From NCBI GenBank assembly GCA_016870515.1, contig VGBL01000003.1, positions 39,430-103,429 of the forward strand: a DNA stretch of 64,000 nt, written 5' to 3'. Shown here piece by piece: positions 55,068 through 63,884 of the stretch; positions within the stretch are counted from its first letter, which is position 1; every line of letters starts with the position of its first letter. Made by a program: the position numbers and the translations under genes. The notes below the pieces were generated by a model that was given only the letters and a program-made list of their open reading frames with translations, was not told the origin of the DNA and made no database searches. The stretch is from Actinomycetota bacterium. Lineage in GTDB: Bacteria; Actinomycetota; Actinomycetes; S36-B12.

Positions 55068-56399
55068 CTATCTCTCCCCTCCGTGCGAGTGGTGACCTGC
55101 ACCGGCCAACACTCCGCCGCCGCCCGAATCCCCGAGTTCGTACGCCGACTCGGCATGTGCGGCGACATCGATGCCTGTCAGCTCATCGTCGCGGTTGATC
55201 CGTAGACCGATCACCGCCTTGATGATGAAGGCAAGGATCAGCGTGACGATGAACGAGTAGGCCATGACGGCAACGGCGCCGATTGCCTGGGTCCCCAGCA
55301 CGCCCCATCCTCCGCCGTAGAACAACCCGTCCTTGCCGAGTTCGTTGACCTCCGTGGTCGCGAGGAAGCCGATGAGCAGGCAGCCGACCATACCGCCGAC
55401 AAGGTGCACGCCGACGACATCGAGTGAGTCGTCGTAGCCGAAGCGGTACTTGAAGGTGACCGCGAACGCGCAGATCACGCCGGCAAGCAGACCGATGACG
55501 ATCGCACCCCAGGGCGCGACGAACGCGCACGCGGGAGTGATCGCGACCAGCGCAGCGATGGCCCCCGATGCGGCGCCGAGGCTCGTCGCGTGCCCGTCAC
55601 GCAGCTTCTCGACCAGGAGCCAGCCGACTATGCCCGCGGCCGTGGCCACCATGGTGTTGGTGAAGGCAAGTGCCGCTACCTGGCCGGCGCCGAGTGCCGA
55701 ACCAGCATTGAAGCCGAACCAACCGAAGAAGAGCAGGGCTGCACCCAGGAGCACGAGGGGGAGGCTGTGCGGCTTCATCGGAACGCGCCCGAAGCCAACT
55801 CGCTTGCCGATCACGATGACGAGAGCGAGGGCCGCCGCGCCGGCGTTGATATGCACCGCCGTGCCGCCCGCGAAGTCGAGGACTCCCAGATTGGCGAGCC
55901 ACCCGGCGCCTCCGCCACCGAGCTCCTCGTTGCCGAAGTCGAAGACCCAGTGCGCGACGGGAAAGTAGACGATCGTCACCCAGACGGCCGCGAAGATGCC
56001 CCAGGCCAGGAACTTGGTCCGGTCGGCAATCGCACCGGTGACGAGGGCTATCGTGAGGATCGCGAACATCAGCTGGAACATCGCGAAGATCAGGGCCGGG
56101 ATCGGATACACCCCGCCGTTGATCGCAAACTGCCCAACGAGGCCCTGCAGGCCTGACAAAGACAGGTCACCGATGAAACCGTTACCCCCGTCGCCAAAGG
56201 CCAGCGAATAGCCGAAGGCGACCCACAGCACCGTAACGATGCCGATGGCGAGGAACGACATCATCATCATGTTGAGAACGCTCTTAGCACGCACCATGCC
56301 GCCGTAGAAGAACGCGACACCGGGCGTCATCAGCAGGACGAGCGCGGCGGCCATAAGCACCCAGGCGGTGTCGCCGGCGCTGATCTCGATTCCCTCCAT
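55068..56399 (-). CDS. amtB: Ammonium transporter
   Basis: Amt/MEP/Rh channel of 443 residues and 11 predicted helices. Family motifs: TPGVAFFYGGMVRAKSVLNMMMM, DFAGGTAVHINAGAAALAL with the pore His, and DDSLDVVGVHLVGGMVG with the second pore His. The cytosolic C-terminus carries a His/Gly-rich end. First gene of the amtB-glnB-glnD operon; GlnR-like boxes lie 126-172 nt upstream. Confidence 0.97.
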   Translation of the reverse strand: MEGIEISAGDTAWVLMAAALVLLMTPGVAFFYGGMVRAKSVLNMMMMSFLAIGIVTVLWVAFGYSLAFGDGGNGFIGDLSLSGLQGLVGQFAINGGVYPIPALIFAMFQLMFAILTIALVTGAIADRTKFLAWGIFAAVWVTIVYFPVAHWVFDFGNEELGGGGAGWLANLGVLDFAGGTAVHINAGAAALALVIVIGKRVGFGRVPMKPHSLPLVLLGAALLFFGWFGFNAGSALGAGQVAALAFTNTMVATAAGIVGWLLVEKLRDGHATSLGAASGAIAALVAITPACAFVAPWGAIVIGLLAGVICAFAVTFKYRFGYDDSLDVVGVHLVGGMVGCLLIGFLATTEVNELGKDGLFYGGGWGVLGTQAIGAVAVMAYSFIVTLILAFIIKAVIGLRINRDDELTGIDVAAHAESAYELGDSGGGGVLAGAGHHSHGGER

Positions 56400-56424
56400 C
56401 CTTCCTCCTCTTCCGTGATGGAAG

Positions 56425-56478
56425 GGGTGTCACCCCGGCCCTGTCGGGCCACACCCACTCGGATCGCGCACTGCGATC
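56425..56478 (-). terminator. ftsY-amtB intergenic hairpins
   Basis: GATCGC/GCGATC with a 5-nt loop (56462-56478) and a composite GGGTGT…ACACCC / GGCCC/GGGCC structure (56425-56456). Either may terminate ftsY transcription or form part of the amtB leader. Confidence 0.5.
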
Positions 56479-56524
56479 TGGGCGTGAGTCTGGGGTGGCC
56501 GTGTAGCGCGGGATGACGGCGCGT

Positions 56525-56571
56525 GTTTCGTGCCGGTAAAGGATTCGGCCCTCGCGTTAAGACGGTGTTAC
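56525..56571 (-). promoter_or_regulatory. Candidate GlnR boxes upstream of amtB
   Basis: On the minus strand TTTAC-CGGCAC-GAAAC (56525-56540) and GTAAC-ACCGTC-TTAAC (56556-56571) resemble the actinobacterial GlnR pattern gTnAC-n6-GaAAC; the first has a perfect GAAAC half. Centres are 31 bp apart, about three helical turns. The upstream box overlaps the last codons of ftsY. Nitrogen control of amtB-glnB-glnD by GlnR is known in actinobacteria; binding here is inferred. Confidence 0.55.
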
Positions 56572-57773
56572 GCGGGGTCGGCGAGCAGCGCGTCGACGAA
56601 CTCCTCGGCCGAGAACGGCGCGAGGTCGTCGGGCCCCTCGCCCAGGCCGACCAACTTGACCGGCACGGCGAGCTCGCGCTGGACGGCCACGACAATGCCA
56701 CCCTTGGCCGTGCCATCGAGCTTGGTCAGGACGATTCCCGTGACGTCGACCACCTCGGAGAACACCCGCGCCTGGGTGAGGCCGTTTTGGCCAGTCGTCG
56801 CATCGAGGACTAGGAGCACCTCATCGACGGGTCCGCGCTTCTCGATGACGCGCTTGACCTTGCCGAGTTCGTCCATCAGTCCAACCTTGGTGTGCAATCG
56901 ACCCGCCGTATCGATGATCACCGTGTCGACACCCGCAGCCATGCCAGCACCCACGGCATCGAAGGCAACCGCCGCTGGATCGCCCCCCTCGGGGCCGCGA
57001 ACGACCGCCGCACCGACGCGGTCACCCCACGTCTGCAACTGTTGGGCGGCCGCCGCCCGGAACGTGTCGGCCGCACCAAGGACGACGGAACGTCCCTCGG
57101 CGACTAGCAGGCGTCCGAGCTTGCCCGTCGTCGTCGTCTTGCCGGTTCCATTGACCCCCACGACGAGGATGACGGCCGGGCCGCTGTCGCGGCTGACGCG
57201 CAAGGTGCGGTCGAGATCGGGCCCCAACAGATCAACCAGTTCGGATCGCAGGAGCGATCGCGCGACCTCGGTGTCACGGGGAGCCTCCGCTCGGACACGC
57301 ACGTGCAGTCGCTCCATGAGCTCATTCGTCGCTTGAACGCCCAGGTCGGCCGTCAGGAGTGTCTCTTCGATCTCATCCCACGTGGCCTGATCGACGATGT
57401 CGCGGGAGAGCAACGAGAGCAGGCCGCGCCCGAGCGAATTCTGCGACCGGGCAAGTCGCCGTCGCAGGCGCAGGAAGCGCCCGGCCGCCGGCTCGGGTCT
57501 CTCCGACTCCCAAACGGCCTCCATCTCGGCAACCGACGGCTCTTCGACGGTGGCCTTGGACCCGAGAACCGACGTATCGACGCCTTCGTCGACCGTAGGG
57601 CGCTGGACGCCAGACGGTGCCGCGTCATCGTTGCCGACACCGGGGGCGTAGCCGATGCCCGGACGCGGCCGCGGGGGCTTGGGCTCGCCTCGATGCGCGA
57701 CGACCAGGGCAACGCCGACGACAACGACGACGAGCAGGGCGAGGCCGAGCACGATGTAGTGAAGCGACGTCAC
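56568..57773 (-). CDS. ftsY: SRP receptor
   Basis: Membrane-bound GTPase partner of Ffh. An N-terminal membrane helix (YIVLGLALLVVVVVGVALVV) and a charged, Pro-rich linker precede the NG domain: GVNGTGKTTTTGKLGRLL (G1), DTFRAAAAQQLQTW, IIDTAGRLHTKVGLMDEL and LTKLDGTAKGGI. 401 residues from a GTG start. It lies 29 nt downstream of smc. Confidence 0.96.
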   Translation of the reverse strand: MTSLHYIVLGLALLVVVVVGVALVVAHRGEPKPPRPRPGIGYAPGVGNDDAAPSGVQRPTVDEGVDTSVLGSKATVEEPSVAEMEAVWESERPEPAAGRFLRLRRRLARSQNSLGRGLLSLLSRDIVDQATWDEIEETLLTADLGVQATNELMERLHVRVRAEAPRDTEVARSLLRSELVDLLGPDLDRTLRVSRDSGPAVILVVGVNGTGKTTTTGKLGRLLVAEGRSVVLGAADTFRAAAAQQLQTWGDRVGAAVVRGPEGGDPAAVAFDAVGAGMAAGVDTVIIDTAGRLHTKVGLMDELGKVKRVIEKRGPVDEVLLVLDATTGQNGLTQARVFSEVVDVTGIVLTKLDGTAKGGIVVAVQRELAVPVKLVGLGEGPDDLAPFSAEEFVDALLADPA

Positions 57774-57802
57774 GGGGCGATCCTCTCAGAGCGACAGGGC
57801 GG

Positions 57803-60800
57803 CTACGCCGAGGCGGGTTCGCGCTCGCGCAGTCGCTGTCCGACCACCTGCGTGACGCCGTCTCCGCGCATTGAGAAGCCATAGAGGGCATCCGCGATCT
57901 CCATGGTGCGCTTCAGGTGAGTCACGACGATGAGCTGCGAGCTCGTGCGCAACTCGTCGATGGCGTCGATCAGGCGGCCGAGGTTGACGTCGTCGAGCGC
58001 CGCCTCGACCTCGTCAAGGACGTAGAACGGGCTGGGCCGCGCCTTGAAAAGGGCGATGAGGAAGGCCACGGCTGTCAGTGATCGCTCGCCACCGGACAGC
58101 AGCGATAGGCGCTTGACCTTCTTGCCCGGCGGGCGCGCCTCGACGTCGACGCCGGTGGTGAGCATGCTGTCGGGGTCGGTGAGGTTGAGCCGACCCTCAC
58201 CACCCGGGAAGAGCCGCGCGAACACCCGCTCGAACTCCCGCGCGGTGTCCTCGTAGGCCTCGGTGAAGACGCGCTCGACGCGCTCGTCGACCTCCTTGAC
58301 GATCTCCATGAGGTCCTGGCGCGAGCGCTTGAGGTCTTCGACCTGCTCGGTGAGGAAGCGCAGGCGCTCCTCGAGCGCGGTGAACTCCTCGAGGGCGAGC
58401 GGATTGACCTTGCCCAGGAGGGCGAGACCACGCTCGGCCGACCGCAGGCGACGCTCCTGCTGAGCGCGATCGAACGGATAGGGCTGAGGGAGCGGAGCAG
58501 CCGGATCGACCTCCTCGTCGGGCGCCGGCGGAGTGGGCGGCACCAGCTGGTCGTGGCCGTATTCGGCGACGAGGACGTCGGGGTCGATGCCGAACTCCTC
58601 GATCACCCGTGTCTCGAGCTGCTCGATGCGAAGTCGCTGCTCGGCTCGCGCAACCTCATCGCGGTGCACGGAGTCCGTGAGTCGTTCCATCTCGGCACCG
58701 ACTTCGCGCAGCGTCGCGCGAACGGACTGGACGTCGCGCTCTCGCTCGGCCTGCGCCTCTTCGAGCCTGCGCCGGTCGCTATCGGCAACGGTAAGAGACA
58801 TCTCAAGTCGACGGAGAACGACGTCGACGCCGCGTGCGACCGCCCCGGCAATCTCAGCTTCACGGGCCCGGCGTTCCCGACGCTCGATTGCGCGACGGCG
58901 GGTCGCCCGCTCGTTGTGCGCCGCTCGCTCGAGTGATTCCGCGCGCGCCGCGAGGGAGGACTGCCGCTCCTCGCCCGTGCGGACGGCCAAGCGCGCTTCA
59001 ACCTCATGGGCGCGCGCCTGCTCGGCCTGGCCGGCGAACTCTGAGGTGCGGTCGGGCAAGACCTCGGTCGGCTCGTCGCCCTGCGCTGTCGCCAGTCGCT
59101 CCCCGAGCTCGCCCAAGGTGGCCTCGTCAGCCGCCAGGGCCTCCAGTGCCGCCTGCTCGATGGAGGCGAGGCGTTCGGCCTCGGCAGTCGCTGCCCTAGC
59201 CGCCTGACCAAGGAGTCCGAGCTGCTCGGCAATGGCCGCGAGTCGCGCATCGGATTCGTGGAGGCGGGCCAGTGCGGCCTCGGCATCGGCGGCTGACGTG
59301 CGCTGAGCTTCGATTGCACCCGCCAACTCGAACCGGGTGCGCTCGAGGCGATGTTGGACGTCGTCGAGTGCACGCTCGGCGTCATCGACAGCCGCCTGGA
59401 TCTCTAGGAGCGTTGGCGCCTCGCCGGAACCGCCGATCGCGTGGGTCGCGGTGACAAGGTCTCCATCGCGCGTGACGATGGTGACGCCGCTCGCACGCAG
59501 ACTTGCTGCCGCGTCGAGCGAATCCACCAGGGCGACGTCGCCCAGGCGCGTACGCAGCGCATCGAGCAGGTCGCTGGGTCCGTCGACCACGTCGGATAGC
59601 CAGCGAGCACCCGACGGCGCAGGACGGCCGGACGGCGCCGACACAGGCGAGCCGTCGAGAACGATGACCGCTGCCCGCCCTGCCGCGTCGCGATGCAACA
59701 GCATCAGGCCGGCGATCGCCGCCCCGGCATCGCGCACGACGACGGCATCGGACAGGGACCCCAGGGCCGCTGCGACAGCCCGCTCGTAGCCAGCCTGGAT
59801 GGACAGCATCGATGCGACAGAGCCGACGACACCTGCGGTCTCACCGGCGCGCAGGAGTGTGCCCGCGCCATCGCCGCGCGACAGGCTTAGGCGCAGCGCT
59901 TCAAGGCGGGCGGTGAGCGCCGCGCGCTCGCGGTCGTGATCGCGCTCATCGGCCCGGAGCGCCTCCACGCGAGCATCGGCGTCAGCCAGCGCTCTCTGCG
60001 TGGTGTCGTAGTCGGTGTCGAGGCCGCGCTCGCCGGCATCGAGACCGGCCACCTGGCTCTCGAGAGCGGCAAAGGCGCGCTGGGCCTCCGCGGCACGTGC
60101 GCGAGCACCCTCGCGCTGACCGGCGAGACGGTCGATCTCGGCTGACCGGGCCTCCAGTCGTGAGCTCGCTGCCGCCACGCGGCCGGACAGTCGGGCAAGA
60201 CCCTCGCGGCGATCGGCTGCAGCGCGTACCTCCTGCTGAACGCGACGCTCTTCTGCGGCGTGCTGCTGCTCGCTACCCTGGCGGGCACGCGTGGCGTCGG
60301 CCAACGCTGCCTGCAGGACGGTCACCTCGCTGGCGAGCGCGCGCTCCTCCTCCCGCACGGAGGACGCCTCAGCCTCCAGCGCCTCCGGGTCGCGGCCTGC
60401 CTGCACGTCGTCCTCCACCTCGGGGACGATCAGGCGCAGTCGCTCGGCAGCCAGGGATGCGGTGCCCAGCAGCCGCTCGCGCAGCGCGGAGAGTCCGAAC
60501 CATGTCTCCTGCGCGGTGACGAGTAGCGGGGCGTCAGATTGAAGGTCGACCTGGAGAGCGGCCTCGCGCGCAGTCGCGGCCGCAAGCGCGATCTCAACCT
60601 CTTGGCGGCGCTCGCGCAGTGCAGTCTCGTCGGCCACCTCGGCGGCGAGGGAGGTGCGGAAGATCATGAGGTCATCGGCGAAAAGTCGCAGTCGCGAATC
60701 GCGCGCCTCGGCCTGAATGATCGCGGCACGACGTGCAACCTCTGCCTGGCGACCCAGGGGCTTGAGCTGGCGCCGCAATTCGGTGGTGAGGTCGGTTAGG

Positions 60801-61369
60801 CGCGTCAGATTGCCCTGCATCGCCTCGAGCTTGCGCAGCGCCTTCTCCTTGCGCTTACGGTGCTTGAGGACTCCGGCCGCCTCCTCGATGAAGCCACGGC
60901 GGTCCTCAGGGGTGGCGTGCAGGATCGAGTCGAGCTGGCCCTGACCGACGATGACGTGCATCTCGCGGCCAATTCCGGAGTCGGAGAGAAGCTCCTGCAC
61001 GTCGAGGAGGCGGCACGGCGTGCCGTTGATCGCGTATTCGGAGCCGCCGTTGCGGAAGAGCGTGCGCGAGATAGTGACCTCGGTGTATTCGATGGGTAGG
61101 GCCCCATCGGTGTTATCGATTGTCAGCGCTACCTCGGCGCGACCGAGCGGGGCTCGGCCCGACGTACCGGCGAAGATGACGTCGGCCATGGCCCCGCCGC
61201 GCAGCGACTTCGCACCCTGCTCGCCCATCACCCATGCCAGCGCGTCGACGATGTTGGACTTGCCTGATCCGTTGGGCCCGACGAAACAGGTGACACCTGG
61301 CTCGAAGGCGAGCGTCGTGGCGGACGCGAACGACTTGAAGCCCTTGAGCGTCAGGCTCTTCAGGTGCAC
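57803..61369 (-). CDS. smc: Chromosome segregation SMC ATPase
   Basis: 1188-residue condensin. The N-terminal head starts MHLKSLTLKGFKSFAS with Walker A GPNGSGKSN at residues 31-39; long coiled coils flank a hinge around residues 510-650 (GVVGSVASMLSIQAGYERAV); the C-terminal head has the ABC signature LSGGERSLTAVAFLIAL and Walker B PFYVLDEVEAALDD. The Arg/Glu/Ala-rich coiled coils also create long antisense open frames that are not genes. Confidence 0.98.
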   Translation of the reverse strand: MHLKSLTLKGFKSFASATTLAFEPGVTCFVGPNGSGKSNIVDALAWVMGEQGAKSLRGGAMADVIFAGTSGRAPLGRAEVALTIDNTDGALPIEYTEVTISRTLFRNGGSEYAINGTPCRLLDVQELLSDSGIGREMHVIVGQGQLDSILHATPEDRRGFIEEAAGVLKHRKRKEKALRKLEAMQGNLTRLTDLTTELRRQLKPLGRQAEVARRAAIIQAEARDSRLRLFADDLMIFRTSLAAEVADETALRERRQEVEIALAAATAREAALQVDLQSDAPLLVTAQETWFGLSALRERLLGTASLAAERLRLIVPEVEDDVQAGRDPEALEAEASSVREEERALASEVTVLQAALADATRARQGSEQQHAAEERRVQQEVRAAADRREGLARLSGRVAAASSRLEARSAEIDRLAGQREGARARAAEAQRAFAALESQVAGLDAGERGLDTDYDTTQRALADADARVEALRADERDHDRERAALTARLEALRLSLSRGDGAGTLLRAGETAGVVGSVASMLSIQAGYERAVAAALGSLSDAVVVRDAGAAIAGLMLLHRDAAGRAAVIVLDGSPVSAPSGRPAPSGARWLSDVVDGPSDLLDALRTRLGDVALVDSLDAAASLRASGVTIVTRDGDLVTATHAIGGSGEAPTLLEIQAAVDDAERALDDVQHRLERTRFELAGAIEAQRTSAADAEAALARLHESDARLAAIAEQLGLLGQAARAATAEAERLASIEQAALEALAADEATLGELGERLATAQGDEPTEVLPDRTSEFAGQAEQARAHEVEARLAVRTGEERQSSLAARAESLERAAHNERATRRRAIERRERRAREAEIAGAVARGVDVVLRRLEMSLTVADSDRRRLEEAQAERERDVQSVRATLREVGAEMERLTDSVHRDEVARAEQRLRIEQLETRVIEEFGIDPDVLVAEYGHDQLVPPTPPAPDEEVDPAAPLPQPYPFDRAQQERRLRSAERGLALLGKVNPLALEEFTALEERLRFLTEQVEDLKRSRQDLMEIVKEVDERVERVFTEAYEDTAREFERVFARLFPGGEGRLNLTDPDSMLTTGVDVEARPPGKKVKRLSLLSGGERSLTAVAFLIALFKARPSPFYVLDEVEAALDDVNLGRLIDAIDELRTSSQLIVVTHLKRTMEIADALYGFSMRGDGVTQVVGQRLREREPASA

Positions 61370-61464
61370 GCGCTCTCGCCTCCCGACGGAAACCGCGCGG
61401 GCCCTGCATGAGGCCGTGCGGATGACGTCGACACCCTACCTTTGCGGGGCAGGCGAGGCGGGAG

Positions 61465-61632
61465 TCAGGAGGTGGGTGCCGCGGCGCTGGCCAGAAGGTC
61501 GGCGTCCTGGGCCAGGAGCGCCTGGAGCCCGGCGACCTCGGCCTCGAGTTCGCGAACCCGAGTGCGCAGCCGGGTGAGCTCGGCGAGTAGCCGCGCATCG
61601 ACGCCGACATGGCCGTAGATCGCCTTGCTCAT
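61465..61632 (-). CDS. Small coiled-coil protein between mutM and smc
   Basis: A 55-residue protein starting at ATG 61632: MSKAIYGHVGVDARLLAELT, then RLRTRVRELEAEVAGLQALL and a short Ala-rich tail. Leucine/charged heptads give a clear single coiled coil. It resembles small actinobacterial proteins I recall near smc, but no function is known to me. GGAGG lies close before the start. The longer open frame above it is not coding-like. Confidence 0.7.
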   Translation of the reverse strand: MSKAIYGHVGVDARLLAELTRLRTRVRELEAEVAGLQALLAQDADLLASAAAPTS

Positions 61633-61660
61633 GGACCTCCCTCGACATGCACCAGGGTGG

Positions 61661-61948
61661 CAGGCGAGCGGCCTCAGCGTCAATCGGCTCCCTAGCCGCG
61701 AGGGCGTCGCTGGCAGGAGAGACACCGAGGCCGACGGCACACACCACGGAACCTGCGGAGGTGCCGGACGACGCCGTGACCTCGGTGGGACAAACGGTTG
61801 GTTTAGGCCCCGATTCGGCCCCGGACGGACCGTTTGTCCCACGTTGTGGGACAAACGGTCGGAGGTCGCCGAGGGGGGTGACAGGCGGGCGCCGCCAGCG
61901 TCAATCGGCTCCCCAGCCGCGAGGGCGTCGCTGGCAGGAGGGACACCG
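61661..61948. repeat. Duplicated 67-bp segment containing the mutM 3' end
   Basis: 61661-61727 repeats 61882-61948 with 61 of 67 positions identical by eye, 221 bp apart in the same orientation. The second copy holds the last 16 codons of mutM (…[12 protein letters not shown]) plus 19 nt downstream. The first copy still encodes SCQRRPRG on the minus strand but then meets TAG. Homology stops sharply at both ends. Confidence 0.85.
61785..61860. repeat. Perfect 15-bp inverted repeat with a third arm copy
   Basis: GACCGTTTGTCCCAC (61828-61842), a GTT spacer and GTGGGACAAACGGTC (61846-61860) form a perfect palindrome; GTGGGACAAACGGT occurs again at 61785-61798. It sits between the two copies of the mutM duplication. 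It could be a strong terminator for mutM, or a dimeric-regulator operator. Confidence 0.8.
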
Positions 61949-62776
61949 GTAGGACGAGCGGTTCATAAAGGACTCTCGCACGATGGGTCGCCCGCAGCGA
62001 CGGCAGGGCTCACCCTCGCGTCCGTAGGCATGAAGGGACCGGTCGAACCACCCGCTCTCGCCGTTGACATTGACGTAGAGGGAGTCGAACGACGTCCCGC
62101 CCGCGGCGAGTGCCGCACCCATCACGTCGCGCGCATGCGCAAGGAGAGCAGCGACCTGGGCCGGGGTCAAGCGCCTTCCAGGACGGTCGTAGTGAAGCCG
62201 CGCTCGCCACAGAGCCTCATCGGCGTAGATATTGCCGATGCCCGAGACCAGCGACTGATCGAGCAGGCAACGTTTGACACCCGATTCGCGCTGCCGGAGC
62301 GCCCGGCTGAACTCGTGATCATCAAAGGCTGGGTCGAGCGGATCACGCGCAATGTGGGCTACCGACGCGGGAATGCGCCCACCGAGTCCGTCATCGACGA
62401 GTTTGTCGATGTGCAGCCCTCCGAAGGTGCGCTGATCGACGAACCAGAGTTGGCGTCCGCCACGCTCAAGTCGCACGCGCACGCGAAGGTGCGGATCGTC
62501 ATCGGCGGCGGCATCGACCGCTGGCAACAGCAGCTGCCCACTCATCCCCAGGTGAGCGACAAGCGCTCCGTCGTCCAGCGGCAGCCACAGGTACTTGCCG
62601 CGACGACTTACACATTGGATGCGCTGTCCGGCCAGCGACCGCTCAAGGTTGCGGCCGCCGGCCTCGTGCCGGCGCACCGCTCGGGGATGGAGCACGTCGA
62701 CGGCCGCAATGCGACGTCCGCGCAGATAGGGGTCGAGGCCGCGACGGACGACCTCGACTTCGGGAAGCTCAGGCAT
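61901..62776 (-). CDS. mutM: Formamidopyrimidine-DNA glycosylase
   Basis: Fpg base-excision enzyme that removes 8-oxoguanine and formamidopyrimidines. [18 protein letters not shown] supplies the catalytic Pro (after Met removal) and Glu; the lysine lies in [11 protein letters not shown]; the helix-two-turn-helix is in [20 protein letters not shown]; the C-terminal zinc finger is CRRCGRPI…CPSCQRR. 291 residues from ATG at 62776, overlapping the rnc stop by 8 nt. Confidence 0.97.
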   Translation of the reverse strand: MPELPEVEVVRRGLDPYLRGRRIAAVDVLHPRAVRRHEAGGRNLERSLAGQRIQCVSRRGKYLWLPLDDGALVAHLGMSGQLLLPAVDAAADDDPHLRVRVRLERGGRQLWFVDQRTFGGLHIDKLVDDGLGGRIPASVAHIARDPLDPAFDDHEFSRALRQRESGVKRCLLDQSLVSGIGNIYADEALWRARLHYDRPGRRLTPAQVAALLAHARDVMGAALAAGGTSFDSLYVNVNGESGWFDRSLHAYGREGEPCRRCGRPIVRESFMNRSSYRCPSCQRRPRGWGAD

Positions 62777-63461
62777 CGGGGGTGGGAAGCTCGCGGTAGG
62801 CAGCCTCGGCCGCCTGCTGCTCCGCCTCCTTCTTGGAGCCTCCGACGCCGACGGGGTACGTCGTATCGCCCAGTCGCACGCGCGCCTCGAAGCGCTTGGC
62901 GTGATCTGGGCCACTCTCCTCTACCACGTAGTCAGGGGTACCCAGCCCGAGTTCGGCGACAAGTTCCTGCAGCGATGTCTTCCAGTCGAGGCCGGCGCCA
63001 AGTTCGGCCGACTGCTCGATGAGCGGATCGAAGTGCTGGTGGATCATCCGCTCGGCCACCGACAGTCCGGAGTGAAGGTAGACCGCACCGATGACGGCCT
63101 CGATGGTGTCCGCGAGGATCGATGGCTTCTCGCGGCCGCCCGTGGACTCTTCGCCGCGTCCGAGCAGCAGCGCCTCGCCAACGCCGAGATCGCGTGCTAC
63201 CCCGGCAAGGGCGCGCGCATTGACGACCGCCGCTCGCATCTTGGCGAGTTGGCCCTCGGTGACGTTGGGATGCGTGCCGTAGAGCGTCTGGGTGACAACT
63301 AGGCCCAGCACGGCGTCACCGAGGAACTCCAGTCGCTCGTTGTGCGGGATCCCGCCGTTTTCGTAGGCGTAGCTACGGTGCGTGAGCGCGAGGGCGAGCT
63401 CGTCATCGGGTAGATCTACGTCGAGCCGCCGACGAAACTCGTCGATGGTGTCCCGGCTCAC
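62769..63461 (-). CDS. rnc: Ribonuclease III
   Basis: Double-strand-specific endoribonuclease for rRNA processing. Signature [17 protein letters not shown], second catalytic region [18 protein letters not shown], and a C-terminal dsRNA-binding domain ([16 protein letters not shown] … [15 protein letters not shown]). 230 residues from a GTG start that overlaps the acyl-carrier-like gene by 4 nt. Confidence 0.97.
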   Translation of the reverse strand: MSRDTIDEFRRRLDVDLPDDELALALTHRSYAYENGGIPHNERLEFLGDAVLGLVVTQTLYGTHPNVTEGQLAKMRAAVVNARALAGVARDLGVGEALLLGRGEESTGGREKPSILADTIEAVIGAVYLHSGLSVAERMIHQHFDPLIEQSAELGAGLDWKTSLQELVAELGLGTPDYVVEESGPDHAKRFEARVRLGDTTYPVGVGGSKKEAEQQAAEAAYRELPTPDA

Positions 63462-63706
63462 GCCACGACCTCACGCGCATGACAGCAGTCAGCGAGGTCG
63501 CCGACAGTGGAGGCGTCACGTGCCCGGCGCTCGTCGAGGGCGTAGCCGGATTCGGCCATCGCATCCGCGACAAGCATCAGCGCCAGCGAGTCAACGCCGA
63601 GCGACGACAGGGGGGTGTCGGCACGAAGGTGCGCGCCTGAGGAGAGCCCGAGGACGCGGATGAGGGCGCGCGCGACCGGGGCAGTGCCCTCGGTCGCCGC
63701 CTCCAT
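63458..63706 (-). CDS. Acyl carrier protein-like protein
   Basis: An 82-residue acidic, helical protein. The phosphopantetheine site [15 protein letters not shown] matches the ACP signature (Asp-Ser-Leu), preceded by [10 protein letters not shown]. In many actinobacteria an acyl carrier protein sits between rpmF and rnc, whereas the fatty-acid-synthase ACP is elsewhere, so this may be a specialised carrier. Coupled to rnc by a GTGA overlap and placed 3 nt after rpmF. Confidence 0.82.
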   Translation of the reverse strand: MEAATEGTAPVARALIRVLGLSSGAHLRADTPLSSLGVDSLALMLVADAMAESGYALDERRARDASTVGDLADCCHAREVVA

Positions 63707-63709
63707 CGA

Positions 63710-63883
63710 TCAGACGTCGAGGACGCGACGCTTGGCGTAGGTGCCGCAGGTGGGGCACACAGTGTGCGCCAACTTCTTCTCGCGGCAACGAGCGCAGATC
63801 ACCAGGGCGGGCGCAGCGGCCTTCCACTGCGAACGGCGGTGACGGGTATTGGAGCGGGAAGTCTTCCGCTTGGGAACGGCCAC
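63710..63883 (-). CDS. rpmF: 50S ribosomal protein L32
   Basis: A 57-residue zinc-ribbon ribosomal protein: [20 protein letters not shown], then the zinc ligands in ICARCREKK and VCPTCGTY (the C+ form). GTG start at 63883, one base after the stop of the yceD-like gene. The order yceD-rpmF-ACP-rnc-mutM is the standard actinobacterial one. Confidence 0.96.
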   Translation of the reverse strand: MAVPKRKTSRSNTRHRRSQWKAAAPALVICARCREKKLAHTVCPTCGTYAKRRVLDV

Positions 63884-63884
63884 G

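Noticed and set aside
61625..63022. A 465-codon plus-strand frame over mutM and rnc
   Set aside because: It is antisense to two unmistakable genes and lacks any domain.
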